DNA from: Macrotrachela quadricornifera
Lineage: Eukaryota > Rotifera > Eurotatoria > Philodinida > Philodinidae
Length of the DNA: 64,000 nt
Direction of reading: 5' to 3'
Assembly: GCA_022393335.1 (NCBI GenBank)
Contig: JAJEKB010020536.1
Location: 239,569 to 303,568, forward strand
The notes below the pieces were generated by a model that saw only the letters and a program-made list of their open reading frames with translations, ran no database searches and was not told the DNA's origin. Both the position numbers and the translations under genes were made by a program. The number at the start of each line of letters is the position of its first letter. Position 1 is the stretch's first letter. Positions 23,881-36,723 of the stretch are shown piece after piece.

Positions 23881-23960
23881 CTAGTGGCGTAGCCACCGTG
23901 GGGGGTTGGGGATGCTCTGCCCCCCCCCCCCCTGTAAATGATTGTGCCCCCCCTGTAAAA
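23881..23960. mobile_element. Candidate hAT left terminus
   Basis: 'actagtggcgtagccaccg' followed by G-runs and C-runs ('tggggggttggggatgct', 'gcccccccccccc') is the style of hAT ends that read 'cagtggcgtagccag'. It precedes the decayed hAT transposase at 25090. No matching right end was found, so the element is probably truncated. Confidence 0.5.
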
Positions 23961-24429
23961 TTTTTACTGGAAAACGAGCCTTTGCTGATGACTTATCACG
24001 TAATGTTATTTGTGCGGTCTTTAGATTCACTTTTGCTATTTAAAGACCAGCGAATGAAAAAATCATTGTCTCTCAACAAAAAGCACCATTTCTTATTTGA
24101 AATGAATCGCAAAATGGAAAGAAATAATACAAAAATATTCATATACATTTATCAAAACTTTTATTCACGACCGTAGAAATGTTTAAGAGTGATTTATATT
24201 TTTCTGAATAATGATTCTAATAGATATCAGATTGTTTAACTGCTCATTTAAGTAAGAATGAAGTATAAAAGATGAAAAATTAACATGATAACAATGGAAT
24301 CAGTAAATCACTGCAAATGGAGTTGGTTTAATTAAAAAAAAACTGTCATATTTGTAAGCTGTTAAAAAGTATCAGTTTGTTGTCATCTACCACTTTTGTA
24401 CATTCTCCTATATGTTTTGTCGTGCCTCG

Positions 24430-24800
24430 TCTCATTACGTCATATGTACTTTTTTTATTTCTGTTTCTTTCGTTTCTGTTCGGTGATAGATTCTTACCCT
24501 CTTAGTTCTATATCAGGTGTTTTCTTTTGATATGTTTTAATATTTGTTAAGAAGTATTTGTATCAACTGATACAATCTATTACTTTTGCGTGTCCTTCTA
24601 TATGTTATGATCTTTTCACTTTCCTGACGTCATCTATACTTTTCTATTACGTCATGTATTCTTCAATTCTTCATTGAGTCATCTATTCATATGTATTCAT
24701 CCATGACGTCAGGTATTCTTCTATTCTGTTATATGTATGTTCTTCTGATATCTTCTATTGCGTTATGAATTCTTCCATGACGTCAAATGTACTTTTCTTT
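24430..24800. repeat. Degenerate tandem repeat with TGACGTCA-like motifs
   Basis: At least five occurrences of 'tgacgtca' or 'ttacgtca' (near 24436, 24625, 24647, 24702, 24778), each followed by a variant of 'tctatactttt' or 'ggtattcttctatt'. The unit is irregular, 20-75 bp apart. It may be the subterminal repeat zone of the hAT element (transposase-binding sites) or a CREB/ATF-like cluster. Confidence 0.6.
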
Positions 24801-24816
24801 TCTCTTCATGTTCAAA

Positions 24817-25080
24817 ATTTATATATAGCTGCAAGATTTTTATAATAAAGTATGAGTGTATAACACATACAGTTATCTTTAGCTATTACCCAATAGAAGC
24901 AATTAGTGTTTCCGAAAGGATCAACTTCACATATTACCATATCCATCTATTATTCAGAAGCTTATATATAGTTGTTGAATTTTTGAAATAAACTACACTG
25001 TGTATATCAGCTACATTCATATTCGGCTATTGGTAAGTAAAAGCAACTGTGTTTCCGAGTAGAACAACTTCGTACAACAT
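24817..25080. repeat. Two ~118-bp direct repeats upstream of the hAT gene
   Basis: 24817-24935 and 24963-25080 align throughout, with shared 'tatatatag.tg..g.attttt', a block of 'gctatt....aatagaagcaa' type, and 'tgtttccga...gaacaacttc'. They lie directly before the transposase frame and look like a duplicated promoter region. Confidence 0.65.
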
Positions 25081-25089
25081 CAGAGTTAT

Positions 25090-28000
25090 ACAAAAATAGA
25101 TGACAACAAACGGCAACGTCCTATTTCTGCGTTCTTTTCTTCGACAAAAAAATCTCGAAGTCGTTCACCGCAATCTGAACCTGAAATCTCGACGACGAAC
25201 TTAGCTAGTGGAGATGGTATAAACAACGAAAATTCATCAAGTTTACCAAAAACGTCCATCGATTCAACTAATCTGTCGAAGAATGTTAGTCAAGCACCGA
25301 ATGATATTAGTCAAACAGCAACAGACAAGCCATCACAACCTATTCTATCTTCATTTCCGAAAACGAACAATCGAGCATTTCAATCCACTTGGTATAAGGA
25401 ATTTCCTTGGTTGGAGTACTCAGTAGCATCCGACTCATGTTATTGCTTTGTGTGTCGCCACTATTCATCCAACGATAGCGTCACTCGGAAATTCAAGGAG
25501 GACACAGTGAGTTAGTTATTTTTCAGTTTGTCTCAAGAATTAATATTAATTCTGTTAAAGTTCGTTCAAACGGGATTCAATAACTGGAAAAAGGCGTTGG
25601 AGAATGATCGTGGTTTTAATAGTCATGCGAGTAGTGGCTGCCATATCCTAACAATGAAGAGTAAAGTTGAATGTGATGCTCGTAACAGTGATCAGTCAGC
25701 TTTAGCAGTGCAGGTAAGAGGTCGAGAAGAGACTATTCGTCGCAATCGGGCTCGCATTCGTAAGATTGCGTCTGCTCTTCTCCTTTGTGCCCGACAATCA
25801 ATATCTACACGAGGTCATGACGAAAGCGAGGCGTAAGCATCTATTTGGTTTTAGTTTAAACATTTGAAGTACGATCAAATCTCCATTACAGATCAAAAAA
25901 TCAAGGAAACCTTATTGAATTGTTAAAATGGACCTCGTCCACTGATGCAGTCGCTAAATCAGTGTTCGATGATGCTTCTGATCAAGCAACATACCTTTCA
26001 CCTGAAATCCAGAATGAACTATTATGTTTGATGGCTCAACAAGTGCGCGAGACAATTGTAAAAGAGGTACAGGTCTAGCTTATTCTTTTCTTTTAAATGA
26101 TTCGAATGCTTTTTATTTTAGTCTGCTGGCCGTCCCTTTACATTAATGGCGGATGAAACTAGAGACGTGAGTGGTTCAGAACAGATGTCAGTTGTTGTTC
26201 GTTACGTTATGGATGACATGGTTGGCGTGAATGTAGCGCACGAGAGATTTCAGGGTTTTATTCGACCCTCAAGATTCGATGCAAGATCACTAGCAGAGAA
26301 ATTGGCAAATTTTCTCAAAAGCTTGGGGGTCAATCTAAGTGATTGCATTGCTCAGTGTTATGATGGGTTAGTTAGAACATTCTTACACACCTATATAAAC
26401 TAATATTTTTCTATGTTTTATAGTGCGAAAGTAATGCGTGGACATATTGCTGGTGTCCAGACAGTTATGAGATAAATGTACATGCCAAAAGCAGTATATG
26501 TCCACTGCTGAACACACAGGTTGCATCTGGTTATCGTAGATGTATGCAGGGTGGTACCCTTTGTTGACGATTTCTTCTCACTCGTCTCTAAGCTCTACAC
26601 CTACTTCACAAAGTCTGGTGTTACAAGCAAGTACTTTCGCGATGCTCAAGAACAATTGGATCTAGGTAAATTTGACGGTATGCTGTTTCATTTCACACTA
26701 ATCACAGAGATAGGAATGGGTAATGCACGCCTATCTTACTTTAGTAGCATTCCTTTTTCGCAAATATATCGGAGAGTTAGTCTATAATTCTGTTTTCCAG
26801 AATGACTTACACTTTGAAAAGCAAATGATGTAATTGTCAATCACTCTGTAATTCTAGATGCTCTTTTTACCGACCGCTACAATAGGTTAGACTTCTAGAA
26901 AATTTTGATAATGAAAAATTATATACGTATTATTTTCAGATTGCATATTTTGGTATTGTAGGATGAAATTTTGTTTTTCTTGTAATCTCTAGTGAAAGGA
27001 TCAACACTTAAACAATGGACAGAAACTAGATGGGACAGCAGATACGAGACTATTTCTGCAATTATTAACAACTATTCTGCGCTTCTTTCTGCGCTCGAAG
27101 CACTTGTGGAAGATGGTGGCGATCGGGCCATTGATGGACGTGGTTTACTCATTTGAATGAAAAGCTCGACATTTGCTACTACGGGTTTTGTACTTTTGAA
27201 ACTGCTTGGACCGATCAAAATTCTCAGTGATCAGTTAAAAGGTAAGCATTAAAAACTTGTGTGAATCAAAACTAACTTTCGTTTTTTTCTCCTAAAATTT
27301 TAAAACATAATGAAAATTTAGTATTTCTTGTTGTTGAAGCTGTCACTGTGGACTATGGCAGCGCCGAAATACCTTTATGCGATATTGTCGATCATATTAC
27401 ATTGCTGCGCGATGAGCAACATTTTAAAATGATTTACGAAGACACTGTGGCATTATGTAGTCGAAACAATATAATCGTTGAGAATGATGTCCATGTAAGA
27501 GTCGAACGTATTCGAAAGATTCCCACTCGATTTCGTGATTTCTTCGTTGAGTCGACTATATGCAATCGAAAAAAGGACACGAGCGAAGCATCTTATCGAG
27601 TCAACCTGTATTATCCACTCATCGATGCTCTTCTACTGGAAATACGAGATAGATTTGCACCTGCTACCTCTACTATATTGAGAGATCTGTCGGTCCTGCA
27701 TCCTCAAAACAATCATTTCTTGGATGGTAATAAAATCAAGAATCTCGCTGTGGAACTCAGTCTTGATTCAACATGCACAGTGAATGAGAACAATGTTCTT
27801 TTACATATGTTTACCAGCTATAGGAAACCTGAAGATATTATTGATTTATTTCATCATTATCGTCCACTCGAACATGCAATTTCGAAAATGTTCTATCTAG
27901 TGCCAATTGCAATCACAGTGCCTATTAGTTCAACTACATGTGAACGTACTTTCTCTCAACTCAAATTGATCAAGACATTTGCTCGTAACAAGATGGTAAT

Positions 28001-28117
28001 GGTCGTCTCAGTGATATGGTTATCCTCGCGATTGAGCGAGAAATTATGATCGATCTTGATCGAACAGTAGAACAGTTTTCAAAGAAACATATTAACAGTC
28101 GAATTTTATTACTGTAA
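25090..28117 (+). pseudogene. hAT transposase, ZMYM1-like (TTF zinc finger, DUF4371, hAT dimerisation), decayed
   Basis: The order of domains is clear. A low-complexity Ser/Lys N-terminus (RPISAFFSSTKKSRSRSP) is followed by the TTF-type finger (FQSTWYKEFPWLEYS, CYCFVCRHYS). DUF4371/RNase H-like core blocks come next (PFTLMADETRDVS, ISDC-like LSDCIAQCYDG, and TRWDSRYETI), then the C-terminal dimerisation block (ITVPISSTTCERTFSQLKLIKT). Several short introns are visible, for example 25507-25558. Damage: no start codon in frame, stops at 26473 and 26509 and near 27155, and a one-base loss near 27996-28010 before RLSDMVILAIERE. It is a dead cut-and-paste transposase. Confidence 0.9.
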
Positions 28118-28312
28118 GAGATTTTTATGTTTTTATGCATACAAATACATTTCTAAACTAGAAGCCTATATGATTCATTCAATTTATCAGAACGAGAATG
28201 CCAATAAGATCTTTTCGAATTGGCGGCACAACAGGGATTATTTGCACAATGAATATACTTAGATTCTAGTGTTAAAATCACACGTCATACATTTCATCTG
28301 TTAACGAAAATA
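28118..28312. other. Spacer between hAT relic and mariner element
   Basis: No coding exon is recognised here. This matters because the MACPF gene on the other side of the mariner element needs upstream exons, and none are seen in this spacer. Confidence 0.5.
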
Positions 28313-30311
28313 CTGTCGGGTCAGAAGTCTGGCCCCACTTTTGTTTTAAGTCGTGTATTAAAACTACACAACATTATTTTAATTTGTCTATAGGCTTGTG
28401 TAGTAGAGGTAAAGTACTATCTATATATATCTATTTAACACGAAACCTCTTGAATATAAAATACAATAAACATAAATAAACTTCGATAATACGAAAAAAG
28501 GTGGCACAAAAAATACAAAATGAATTTGTTCCTAGTAATTTTAGCTATTTTAGCACACAAACTAAACGCGAAGAATTATCAAATCAGTATTTTAAAAAAA
28601 GTATTTTCAAGAGTCCTGCAGTTCTAGTATTGTCTGACAAGTATATAGTTCGTTGCTTGAACACATCACGAGAAAAAGAGACTTTTAACTCAATTAAATT
28701 TCAGCCATTCATTGATTGTTCCCATAAAAGCATCCTAATTATAATTACAACACCATCTATCGAGACTAATCGCTTAAATTACAAATTTAATTACCATTCG
28801 ATATTGAATAACGACATACATTTTGTTTGTTCTGTTCATACACAATTTACAAGAAAATCGTTCAAATTCGAACAAACTTATTTTTTCGTTGATTATTGAA
28901 TCTTTAATATGGACAATTTACCTCGATATTATGATCCTTTATTTAAACAACGTGTAGTCGAATATTATTTGCAAAACCAACCAAATGTTAGTTTTCGATT
29001 TGTTGCCAATCTTTTTCAAATCATGGGAGGACATAAAACAGTGAAACGATGGTTCGATAGATATGATGGTACAGTTGTATCATTACAACAAAAATATCGT
29101 TCAGGAAGACCACCAATATTAAATAAACAACAAGTCAATAAATTCATTACTAAAGTTGTTCGTTCTCATAATCGTCTTTCACGTACCATTGATTACATTA
29201 AAATCACAAATTCTATTCGTCAAAAAACAAATATTAATGTTTCTCTTCGAACAATTCGACGATATGGACAAAACAGAGGTATTAAATATAAGAAAATCAT
29301 CAAGCGAACTTACACAGAAAGTGAGTATAAAAGCTTCCAGTCACCTCTCTTAGTAATTTGTTGTTTGTTTTAATCGTTGTTTTGTTCACAGTGAGTGATA
29401 TTTCTTGCGATGCTATAGCAAAACTACGTCGTAAACTTCAACGTGTATCAATTAATAAAATTATCTTTATCGATGAAACTCATATAAAAGTAAATGAAGT
29501 ACCAAGAAAAACGCTGGTAGCACCAGGTGAAAAACCATTTGTTGTTGTTACTGATTCATCATCTTATGCTGCTCGTTACGATATGATTGCAGCTGTTGTT
29601 GGTAACCGAGTACTTCCACCAATTATTTTTACACCTGAAGATAGAAGAACAAGAAAAGTTAAAGGAATCAATGGTGATATGTTTATTGATTATATTGAAA
29701 ATGTTTTATGTCCTTCAATTACTGAACTTGATCCTTGTCCTATGTATTTAGTATTAGATAAATCAAATATTCACAATGCATCAAAAATTGAACAAGCTTT
29801 TCGTAATGTTGGATACACAGGACTCACAGAGGTATTGATTCTACCTACTCAAGCAGCAAAACGTGTCAGTCCACTAGACAACACACTATTCCACGAATGG
29901 AAAGAAAGAATCAGAAAACATTCATTACTTACTGAAGAAACTTTAAGCACGACGATGATTAATGAATGGTATAATACAAAAGAAGAAAATATTAAACATC
30001 ATTATGATCATTGTGCTATTACACGTCGACAGGATGTATACAAAGATTGTCCATTTCCATTAAAACATCGTCATTTCTCATAAATTACTAGAAACAAATT
30101 CATTTTGTATTTTTTGTGCCACCTTTTTTCGTATTATCGAAGTTTATTTATGTTTATTGTATTTTATATTCAAGAGGTTTCGTGTTAAATAGATATATAT
30201 AGATAGTACTTTACCTCTACTACACAAGCCTATAGACAAATTAAAATAATGTTGTGTAGTTTTAATACACGACTTAAAACAAAAGTGGGGCCAGACTTCT
30301 GACCCCGACAG
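28313..30311 (+). mobile_element. Intact Tc1/mariner-type transposon, 230-bp TIRs
   Basis: A 1999-bp element flanked by TA (28311-28312, 30312-30313). The terminal inverted repeats 28313-28541 and 30082-30311 begin 'ctgtcgggtcagaagtctgg' and differ only by one indel and one substitution. The transposase frame at 28909-30083 is complete. The near-identical long TIRs and open frame indicate a recent insertion. TIRs of this length are unusual for classical mariners, which have about 30 bp. Confidence 0.95.
28909..30083 (+). CDS. IS630-Tc1-mariner transposase, 367 aa, one intron
   Basis: Cut-and-paste transposase. Exons 28909-29320 and 29392-30083 are joined by a 71-bp GT-AG intron (29321-29391), giving 367 residues without interruption. 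The N-terminus has a helix-turn-helix (FKQRVVEYYLQN ... KTVKRWFDRY, then SLRTIRRYGQNRGIKYKK). The catalytic triad is visible as FIDETHIK, then LVLDKSNIHN, then SPLDNTLFHEWK. Between the second and third acidic residues I count 39 residues, so it reads as DD39D, the spacing described for plant-type mariners. The residue after the second Asp is Lys, where Asn is usual. The stop lies at the inner edge of the right TIR. Confidence 0.92.
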
Positions 30312-30363
30312 TATAATACATATGTTAAGATAATAATATTAATTAATTTTGTTTTATTTTAAG

Positions 30364-33300
30364 GTTTGATCCCATATTTAATCAAAGTCTATCAAAATTA
30401 GTTTCTAATCCAACAACAAATACTCAGCAAATGTATTATAATCAACTTATATTAACATTTGGTACTCACTATATTTCGTCAATTATTATTGGTGGTGCTG
30501 TTGAAATGTTCACTCGAGTTACTAGTGAATATCAAGAAAGTCATAGTACACAATCGATTGAAGAACAGATAAGTATTGGTTTTGGATATCAACAAGCTCA
30601 AATGTCAGCTTCTACTAATTTGGGTTTTGAAGTTGGTATTACTACTGAAGATTTTAAGAAAAATACTCAAATAGAAGTGAAATTTTCACCTGCTGTAATA
30701 ACAACACCCGCAACAGAAAAAATACAATGGGATATTTGGTTAGATCGAGCTTCAACTACACCAGTAGTCGTTAATCGAACTTTATCACCATTAACAAATT
30801 TACTGATTGAATATCCAGTTGAAATACGACGTCATTTAGAATTAACGATTGATTATTATCTTAAAAATGGTAAAGTACCAACTATTGATCAATTATCAAA
30901 TGTTAATCAAAATAAAAAGAGCATAATGAATAATCATGTTTTACCTGGTTTGGATGTTGTTGGATGTGGTTATGATATATTCTCATTAAAAAGTAAATCA
31001 TGTCTATTAGATATAACAATGAATGATAATATAACATGGACTGATGTATTTGATGATTTCACGACATATGAAGTTCCAGATGGATATTTTGTAACAAGTA
31101 ACAAAGATATATTAGCAATGTCTGATACGAAATTTTTTAATTCATTACAAGTATTCATTACAGATTCATATATATCTAATCAATATGATTCAAATGGTTT
31201 CTTAGGATTTGGAGCAACTACTGATAAACAAGAAATGCGAACAAGATATGAACGATTGTACCAATATAAATATCGAATGGCATGGACAAAACAACAAATA
31301 ATTTGGTTTACATTAGCTGCAGCAACATTTCCTTCACCTAAATTTAGTCGAATTGCTAGTTTAGCTCTTACAAAATTACCAACAACATTTAATTTATATT
31401 CTACCGATTATGAAAAATTTGAGCATAGGTGGAATGTTATGGGCTGAAGACTATTTTGAATCATGTTTAATTACAAAAATGACTGAAACATGGATCAGAC
31501 GAGAAATTACTAAACGTTATTGGTTTTTTGGTTCATCAAAAGAAATCACTGAACAATATCATAAAGAAGTCGAAAAAGAATATCAACAAAATTCGTTATC
31601 TTTATTCAAAATTATTGGTGGATTAACTTCAATATTTCCATTAACAGGCTATAATTGGCTTCCAACAGTTAAAGACAATCCTACTGCAGTTACATATCGA
31701 TTACAACCGATCTATACATTATTACCACAAGGTACACAACGTGACGCATTAAAAGAAGCAACATTATATTTTCGATTAGCTGCAACTAATTTAACAAATT
31801 TATATATTCAACGATTAGAATCTGAAACCAGTCCACCACCTTTACCACAAATACAATGTACTGAACGACGTCGACGAAAAAAACGTGTTATTAAATCAAA
31901 TCCATTTTTATTTAGTTTGACTAATGCACGAAAGAATTTGTGTCCAATTATTGGTTATCATGGTATGTTTTGTCCAGGTGATGATACTATGAAACCTAAT
32001 AATAATACATTTAATGTTACTAATGAACGTCAAACTTCAGTAATACTCCCTTTACCACGTGGTGTTGGAATGGCTATTGATATTAGTACAGGAGATATTC
32101 TCTTACCTGCATTGAACTTAACTGAAGGTAGTTCAACGTGGATAGATCAAGAATCTAGTCAAACATTTTTAATACCTAATGAAATTACAATAACTGAACC
32201 ACAGATTGAGGATAGCAATGTTATTGTCAAAATTTTTCCTACAGAAAATGATTTAGCCCAAGTATGGTTGCGTGATTATGAAACTGGTCAATGGTCTGGT
32301 GGAGAATTTGCACGAACAAAGGATATATCAGATATTTATGAAAAATTTTTTAAAGATGGTCAAGCAACAGCAATTTCACAAGATTTCAAAGTAATGTATA
32401 CTATATCAATGAAATCAGCAGATAATCCTACAGCTCTTATTTTAAATGAATATGCTCAAGATGCTATCAATGCATTAACAATGACTTATGACGAAACATT
32501 ATACAGTAATTTTATAGATGCTTGGGGAACACATATTACTGTATCAAATAAAGTTGGTGGTATGACAGAACAACAAGTTATCTTCAAAAATTGTATGATT
32601 AACACTACTAATTTCACTGATGGTATCACACAATCAATTTTAGAAAAAAATCTAAGACAAGAATTGATATCTCGACGACCATGTATTGATCATTTCTATT
32701 GGCTTCGTCGTAAAAAATATTTGGATCATCGTATTGGCGGCAATGTTTTATTAATAAATGATACCAATGAATGGAAGAAAACAATTGTTTTTGATCCAGC
32801 TTTATTGTCTATTTCAAAATATATTCCATGGTATGAATTAATTACAAATGAAACTATACGAAATAATTTACGACAAGCAATAGAAAAACGTATTACTACA
32901 ACAAACACTATTCGTCAAGAACAAGCACGAAAAATTCAAGAACAACGAGCTAATATGTCATTGCGTGCACAAGTTGTATATGAATATTTAATGAGAGACG
33001 AAATCAAGGATATAACACCGATATCAGATCAAAATTGGACTGAATTTAAAAGATATTCATTTACTCCGAGTCTAACATTACAAGGTTCTCAACAATGTCC
33101 AACTGGTATTGAATCTAACGTGCAGCTAGCACGATTATGCAGTGCTGAAAGAAGAAAAATGGGAGCTTGTTCACTAGCAAAAATAAACAGGTAATTTCAA
33201 TATATTTTCATATGAGATAATGAGAAATAATTATACTATTATGTTTGTTAGTAACGGAATAGATACCATACAAGTTACTAGAGAAGTTCCTATTACTTAT

Positions 33301-33632
33301 GAACGAAATCGTACTACAGGCAGCTTTCGTGTCGTTGCTCGTCGACAGTACGGTAAAATGATTTATGATAATCCCGAAATGCAATATATAAGTGCGTTAT
33401 ATGATATATTTTCGTATTAATAATTTTTTTTCTCTTTATATTAGACAATGATATTGAAGGTGAATGGGTACATGTTGGTTGTTCTATAATTAACAATGCA
33501 CGCATTGATTATTCAACAGTATATGACACTACTGCTGATATGAAGATGGTTTATCTCTGTTCTGGTTGTGATGTACAATGTGTTGATACTGAAAAACAAC
33601 ATTGTAGTTGTTATTGTTCGATCTATGAATAA
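30364..33632 (+). pseudogene. Tandem MACPF (perforin-like) gene, 5' truncated and frameshifted
   Basis: At least three membrane-attack-complex/perforin modules lie in one reading direction. Module 1 (from acceptor 30361-30363) starts mid-domain and has the signature LTFGTHYISSIIIGG. Module 2 (from about 30935) starts LDVVGCGYDIF. Module 3 (from about 31920) has DAWGTHITVSNKVGG. In module 2 the GTH signature is missing: between YEKF (31409-31420) and GGMLW (31428 on) only 7 bases remain where module 3 has 42, so about 35 bases are gone and the frame shifts. 3' exons follow at 33252-33391 and 33445-33632 (introns 61 and 53 bp), ending in a Cys-rich tail (CSGCDVQC...CSCYCSIYE). Upstream exons are not found; the mariner element ends 52 bp before the acceptor. 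Intact relatives make pores in target membranes. As read, this copy cannot make the full protein. Confidence 0.82.
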
Positions 33633-34073
33633 GATCCCGAAGGAGAACCATTTGCACCATATTGCCGCTAATCATATTCCTATATTATACTTTCTTTTTT
33701 TCTCGAAACAAAATAAACAAAATGAAAAATCATTTTGAACGTAAAAACTAGAAAAAAATTCTTTCATATCGGAGCATATAACAATACTAAGTGATGAAAT
33801 AAGAGATTCAAACGTTTGAGTTCGGAAAACAATCCTAAGTCTTACCTTGAGATGCGTTCAAAGTACATAGCTTTCTTGTTCAAGATGTTCAAGTATTTTA
33901 AATACATGAAACAAGTTTGACAAGATATCGTGATTACTAATTCAAATTATTAATATGTAATAGTTTTTATTTAAGATATTTTCTTTTCATATAAATCATA
34001 TAAACAAAGAATTTGATTCAAAAATAAAAATGAATTAGTTTAAATAAGAAAATAATTAGAGAATAATCAATTA
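33633..34073. other. Intergenic spacer between convergent genes
   Basis: AT-rich sequence between the 3' ends of the MACPF gene (plus) and the first receptor gene (minus). Nothing else is seen. Confidence 0.5.
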
Positions 34074-35094
34074 TTATGTCTCTGGTGCTAGTTGATTATT
34101 GAATATTCTTAGTCGTCTCCATTGATTGTAATGAAGTTTAAATAATACATGAATTAATTGTTTACGAAAACGTTCTGATGCACAAATATAGATATAAAAT
34201 GGACTCTAAAATAATAGAATTAAATTAAAAATATTTCTATATCAATCATTTGAAACTTACTGCAAAATATGCATAATAAATAATAAGTGTAATATTTGAA
34301 GCAAATTGAAAATTTGTTCGAATAATTGAATCATTAATAATAATTATATTTGTTAAAAACATATTGACAATATTAAATGGTAACAAAGTAAAAATATTAA
34401 CCAAAACTTGTAATAATACCATATTACTTAATTGTTTATCTAATTCACGTCGAACAAGTGGTATTGTGCGATAAGCTAATTGTTTTATATTATAATAAGC
34501 TAAACATCCGAAGATAAATGCAATAATAACGGGTACAATACCCGAAATTATAAGAACAACATAAATGTTATATTGAGAAAAATTTGAATTTTTACTGGAG
34601 CAAGTAGTTTTATTCGTAGTTGGTGATAAAATATGATCATAAAATACTACAAATGGAATTCCATGTAAAGTCCAAATTATAATAGTTATAATAACTAGAT
34701 ATTGAGCATGTTTAATATTCCACCATTGTTGCCAACGTAGACGAGTACAAGTAGTACAATATTGATCAATAGTAGCCAAACATAAACATGTTAATGAAAT
34801 TCCACCACATAATTGAAGAAAACTGGATCGAAATTTACAATAAAATAATGATGTTTCTGTTCCATCAATACCAGAAGCATTTATCATAATACGTGAAAGA
34901 AGTCCAGCAAATAATTGACCAACATTAAAAATTGACATAATAGTTAAAAAAAATGCACATGAACTTTGTCGAAATGTTCGTAGACTAAGAAATACAATAG
35001 TATTCAAAAGTCCTCCTAATACTCCAGCAATAAAAACTGGAATTCCACAATAAACCGATATTTGTTTTCCAATTAAAGATAACGATGTAGACAT
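34074..35094 (-). CDS. Rhodopsin-like GPCR (copy 1)
   Basis: Exons 35094-34261 and 34205-34074 (55-bp intron, gca|gtaagt...ttttag) give 321 residues with seven hydrophobic segments. Class A landmarks: a TM1 Asn in GGLLNTIVFL, the extracellular Cys of FYCKF (86) before TM3, and Asp-Gln-Tyr (110-112) at the end of TM3 where DRY is usual. TM6 is preceded by a basic stretch RRELDKQL. The second exon supplies TM7 as FASPFYIYI in place of NPxxY, then a basic tail. It resembles peptide (FMRFamide-type) receptor families enlarged in rotifers. The ligand is unknown. The paralogue at 44553 shares the gene structure. Confidence 0.82.
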
Positions 35095-36723
35095 TTTAAT
35101 TTATGTAGTTAATCCGTTCTTATTTTTTTCTATTTGATAATAAAAATTATGAATATGTCAAGGAAAAGTTTCTATTATAATAATAAAAACAAAAAATAAA
35201 TAATATATCTTTTAAATTTCAAGGAAATGATTATCATTTCATGTTTTTTTCAATGTTATATATACAAATTTAATCAGGTATTTAATTTTTTTTTATCGTT
35301 GTTATCATCGACCGCAAATAAAATAATGTTTATATTCACTTAAAAGCATACATTTCATTCTTTTAGATCAATTTCTTTACGACAGAATGCACTAAAATAA
35401 ACTAGATTATATATTCTCAATGCCGAGCTAATGTGAAATCTTTTTTACTGTAAATAATTTCATTACTATTATTAGAATATGTTTTTGTTATTTCCACCTT
35501 ATATCTATATGAATAATTGTTTGAGAAATAATTAGTTGTATGCCTTTTTAACCTTTATTGCCTATCTGGAATCTACACAGATTTCAGGCACTGTGTTTCA
35601 TTACAACAAATCAAATTGTAGCTAAGATTGATCCGGAGTACTAATGATATCAATATATCGAAATCTTCAGGTTGACAATATGCAGTAAGAATAAATGAAA
35701 CAAAATGAACATTTATCAAAAATAAAAAGCAATAGCTACTTATTAAAGTTTTTCCAGCACTATCTAAAACAATGTTATAATATACATGTTCCAACTGATT
35801 GAAAATAGAGCAACATTTGTATGAAAACTTTTGCATTACCAGTTATAAAAAAAATTGCTATCGTTTTAGTATGGATCTATAACAGTTCTGGAGAAAAATT
35901 AACTGCAAGAATGACAAACAGAAATAACCTAACACATACCTCAGAAGTCAAGTTTTGAGTTAAAGCTACGAATGCGAGGAATTAAATTAAATTATTCTAA
36001 AATCTGGACAGACTTTCAGTGAACAACAAGGATTCATATATATTTTGAGATAGTTTATTACATAAATCACTGACGTCACCAAGGTACTCTACTACATTTC
36101 ATTAGAGCATATCTAGAGAAACATGATTCAATTTAACGTTGTATGCGTGTAACTTAAAACTGGAACTAATTAGGATCCATCTGGATCCTAGATGATCGCA
36201 TCAGGTCAAAGAGCGTATATCTGATCAATAGAATTGAAAATGGTGAACATTTAGGTAGTTATGTTTAACTATATCGACGAAAGCACACTTAATTAACATG
36301 TGTGCAAAATATATATTATTTTTATCTCCAGGTAACTCTAATTGTTTTATCTTCATATGAAATGGATACAAAAGAAACGAAATACACGCATAAATGCACT
36401 AGTTTTCATAATTTATATATGACATTTTATCATTAAATGTTTTATCTCTGATACATCTTTAGTGTCATCGTTTGTTTTTTTAGTGCAATTTCATTATGAA
36501 ACATCCATGTAATCGCCATATGCAATGAGATGCATCTAGATGAGTTTTTGTATTAAAACATGGTTAAACACTTCCATCAGTGTCTTTCCTGAATGCATTT
36601 AAAAAAAAAATGAATAGCTTACATTGGTTAACACGGTAAGTTGCATTATTGTTCAAAATGCGATTGAATGCATGATGATATACCTAGATAGACAGTTAAC
36701 AAAGAAAGTTGCCTCTGAACGAA
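35095..36723. other. Intergenic sequence, no gene recognised
   Basis: It includes the upstream region of the receptor gene. A minus-strand frame of 87 codons at 35573-35836 is hydrophobic but unrecognised and may be chance. Confidence 0.4.
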
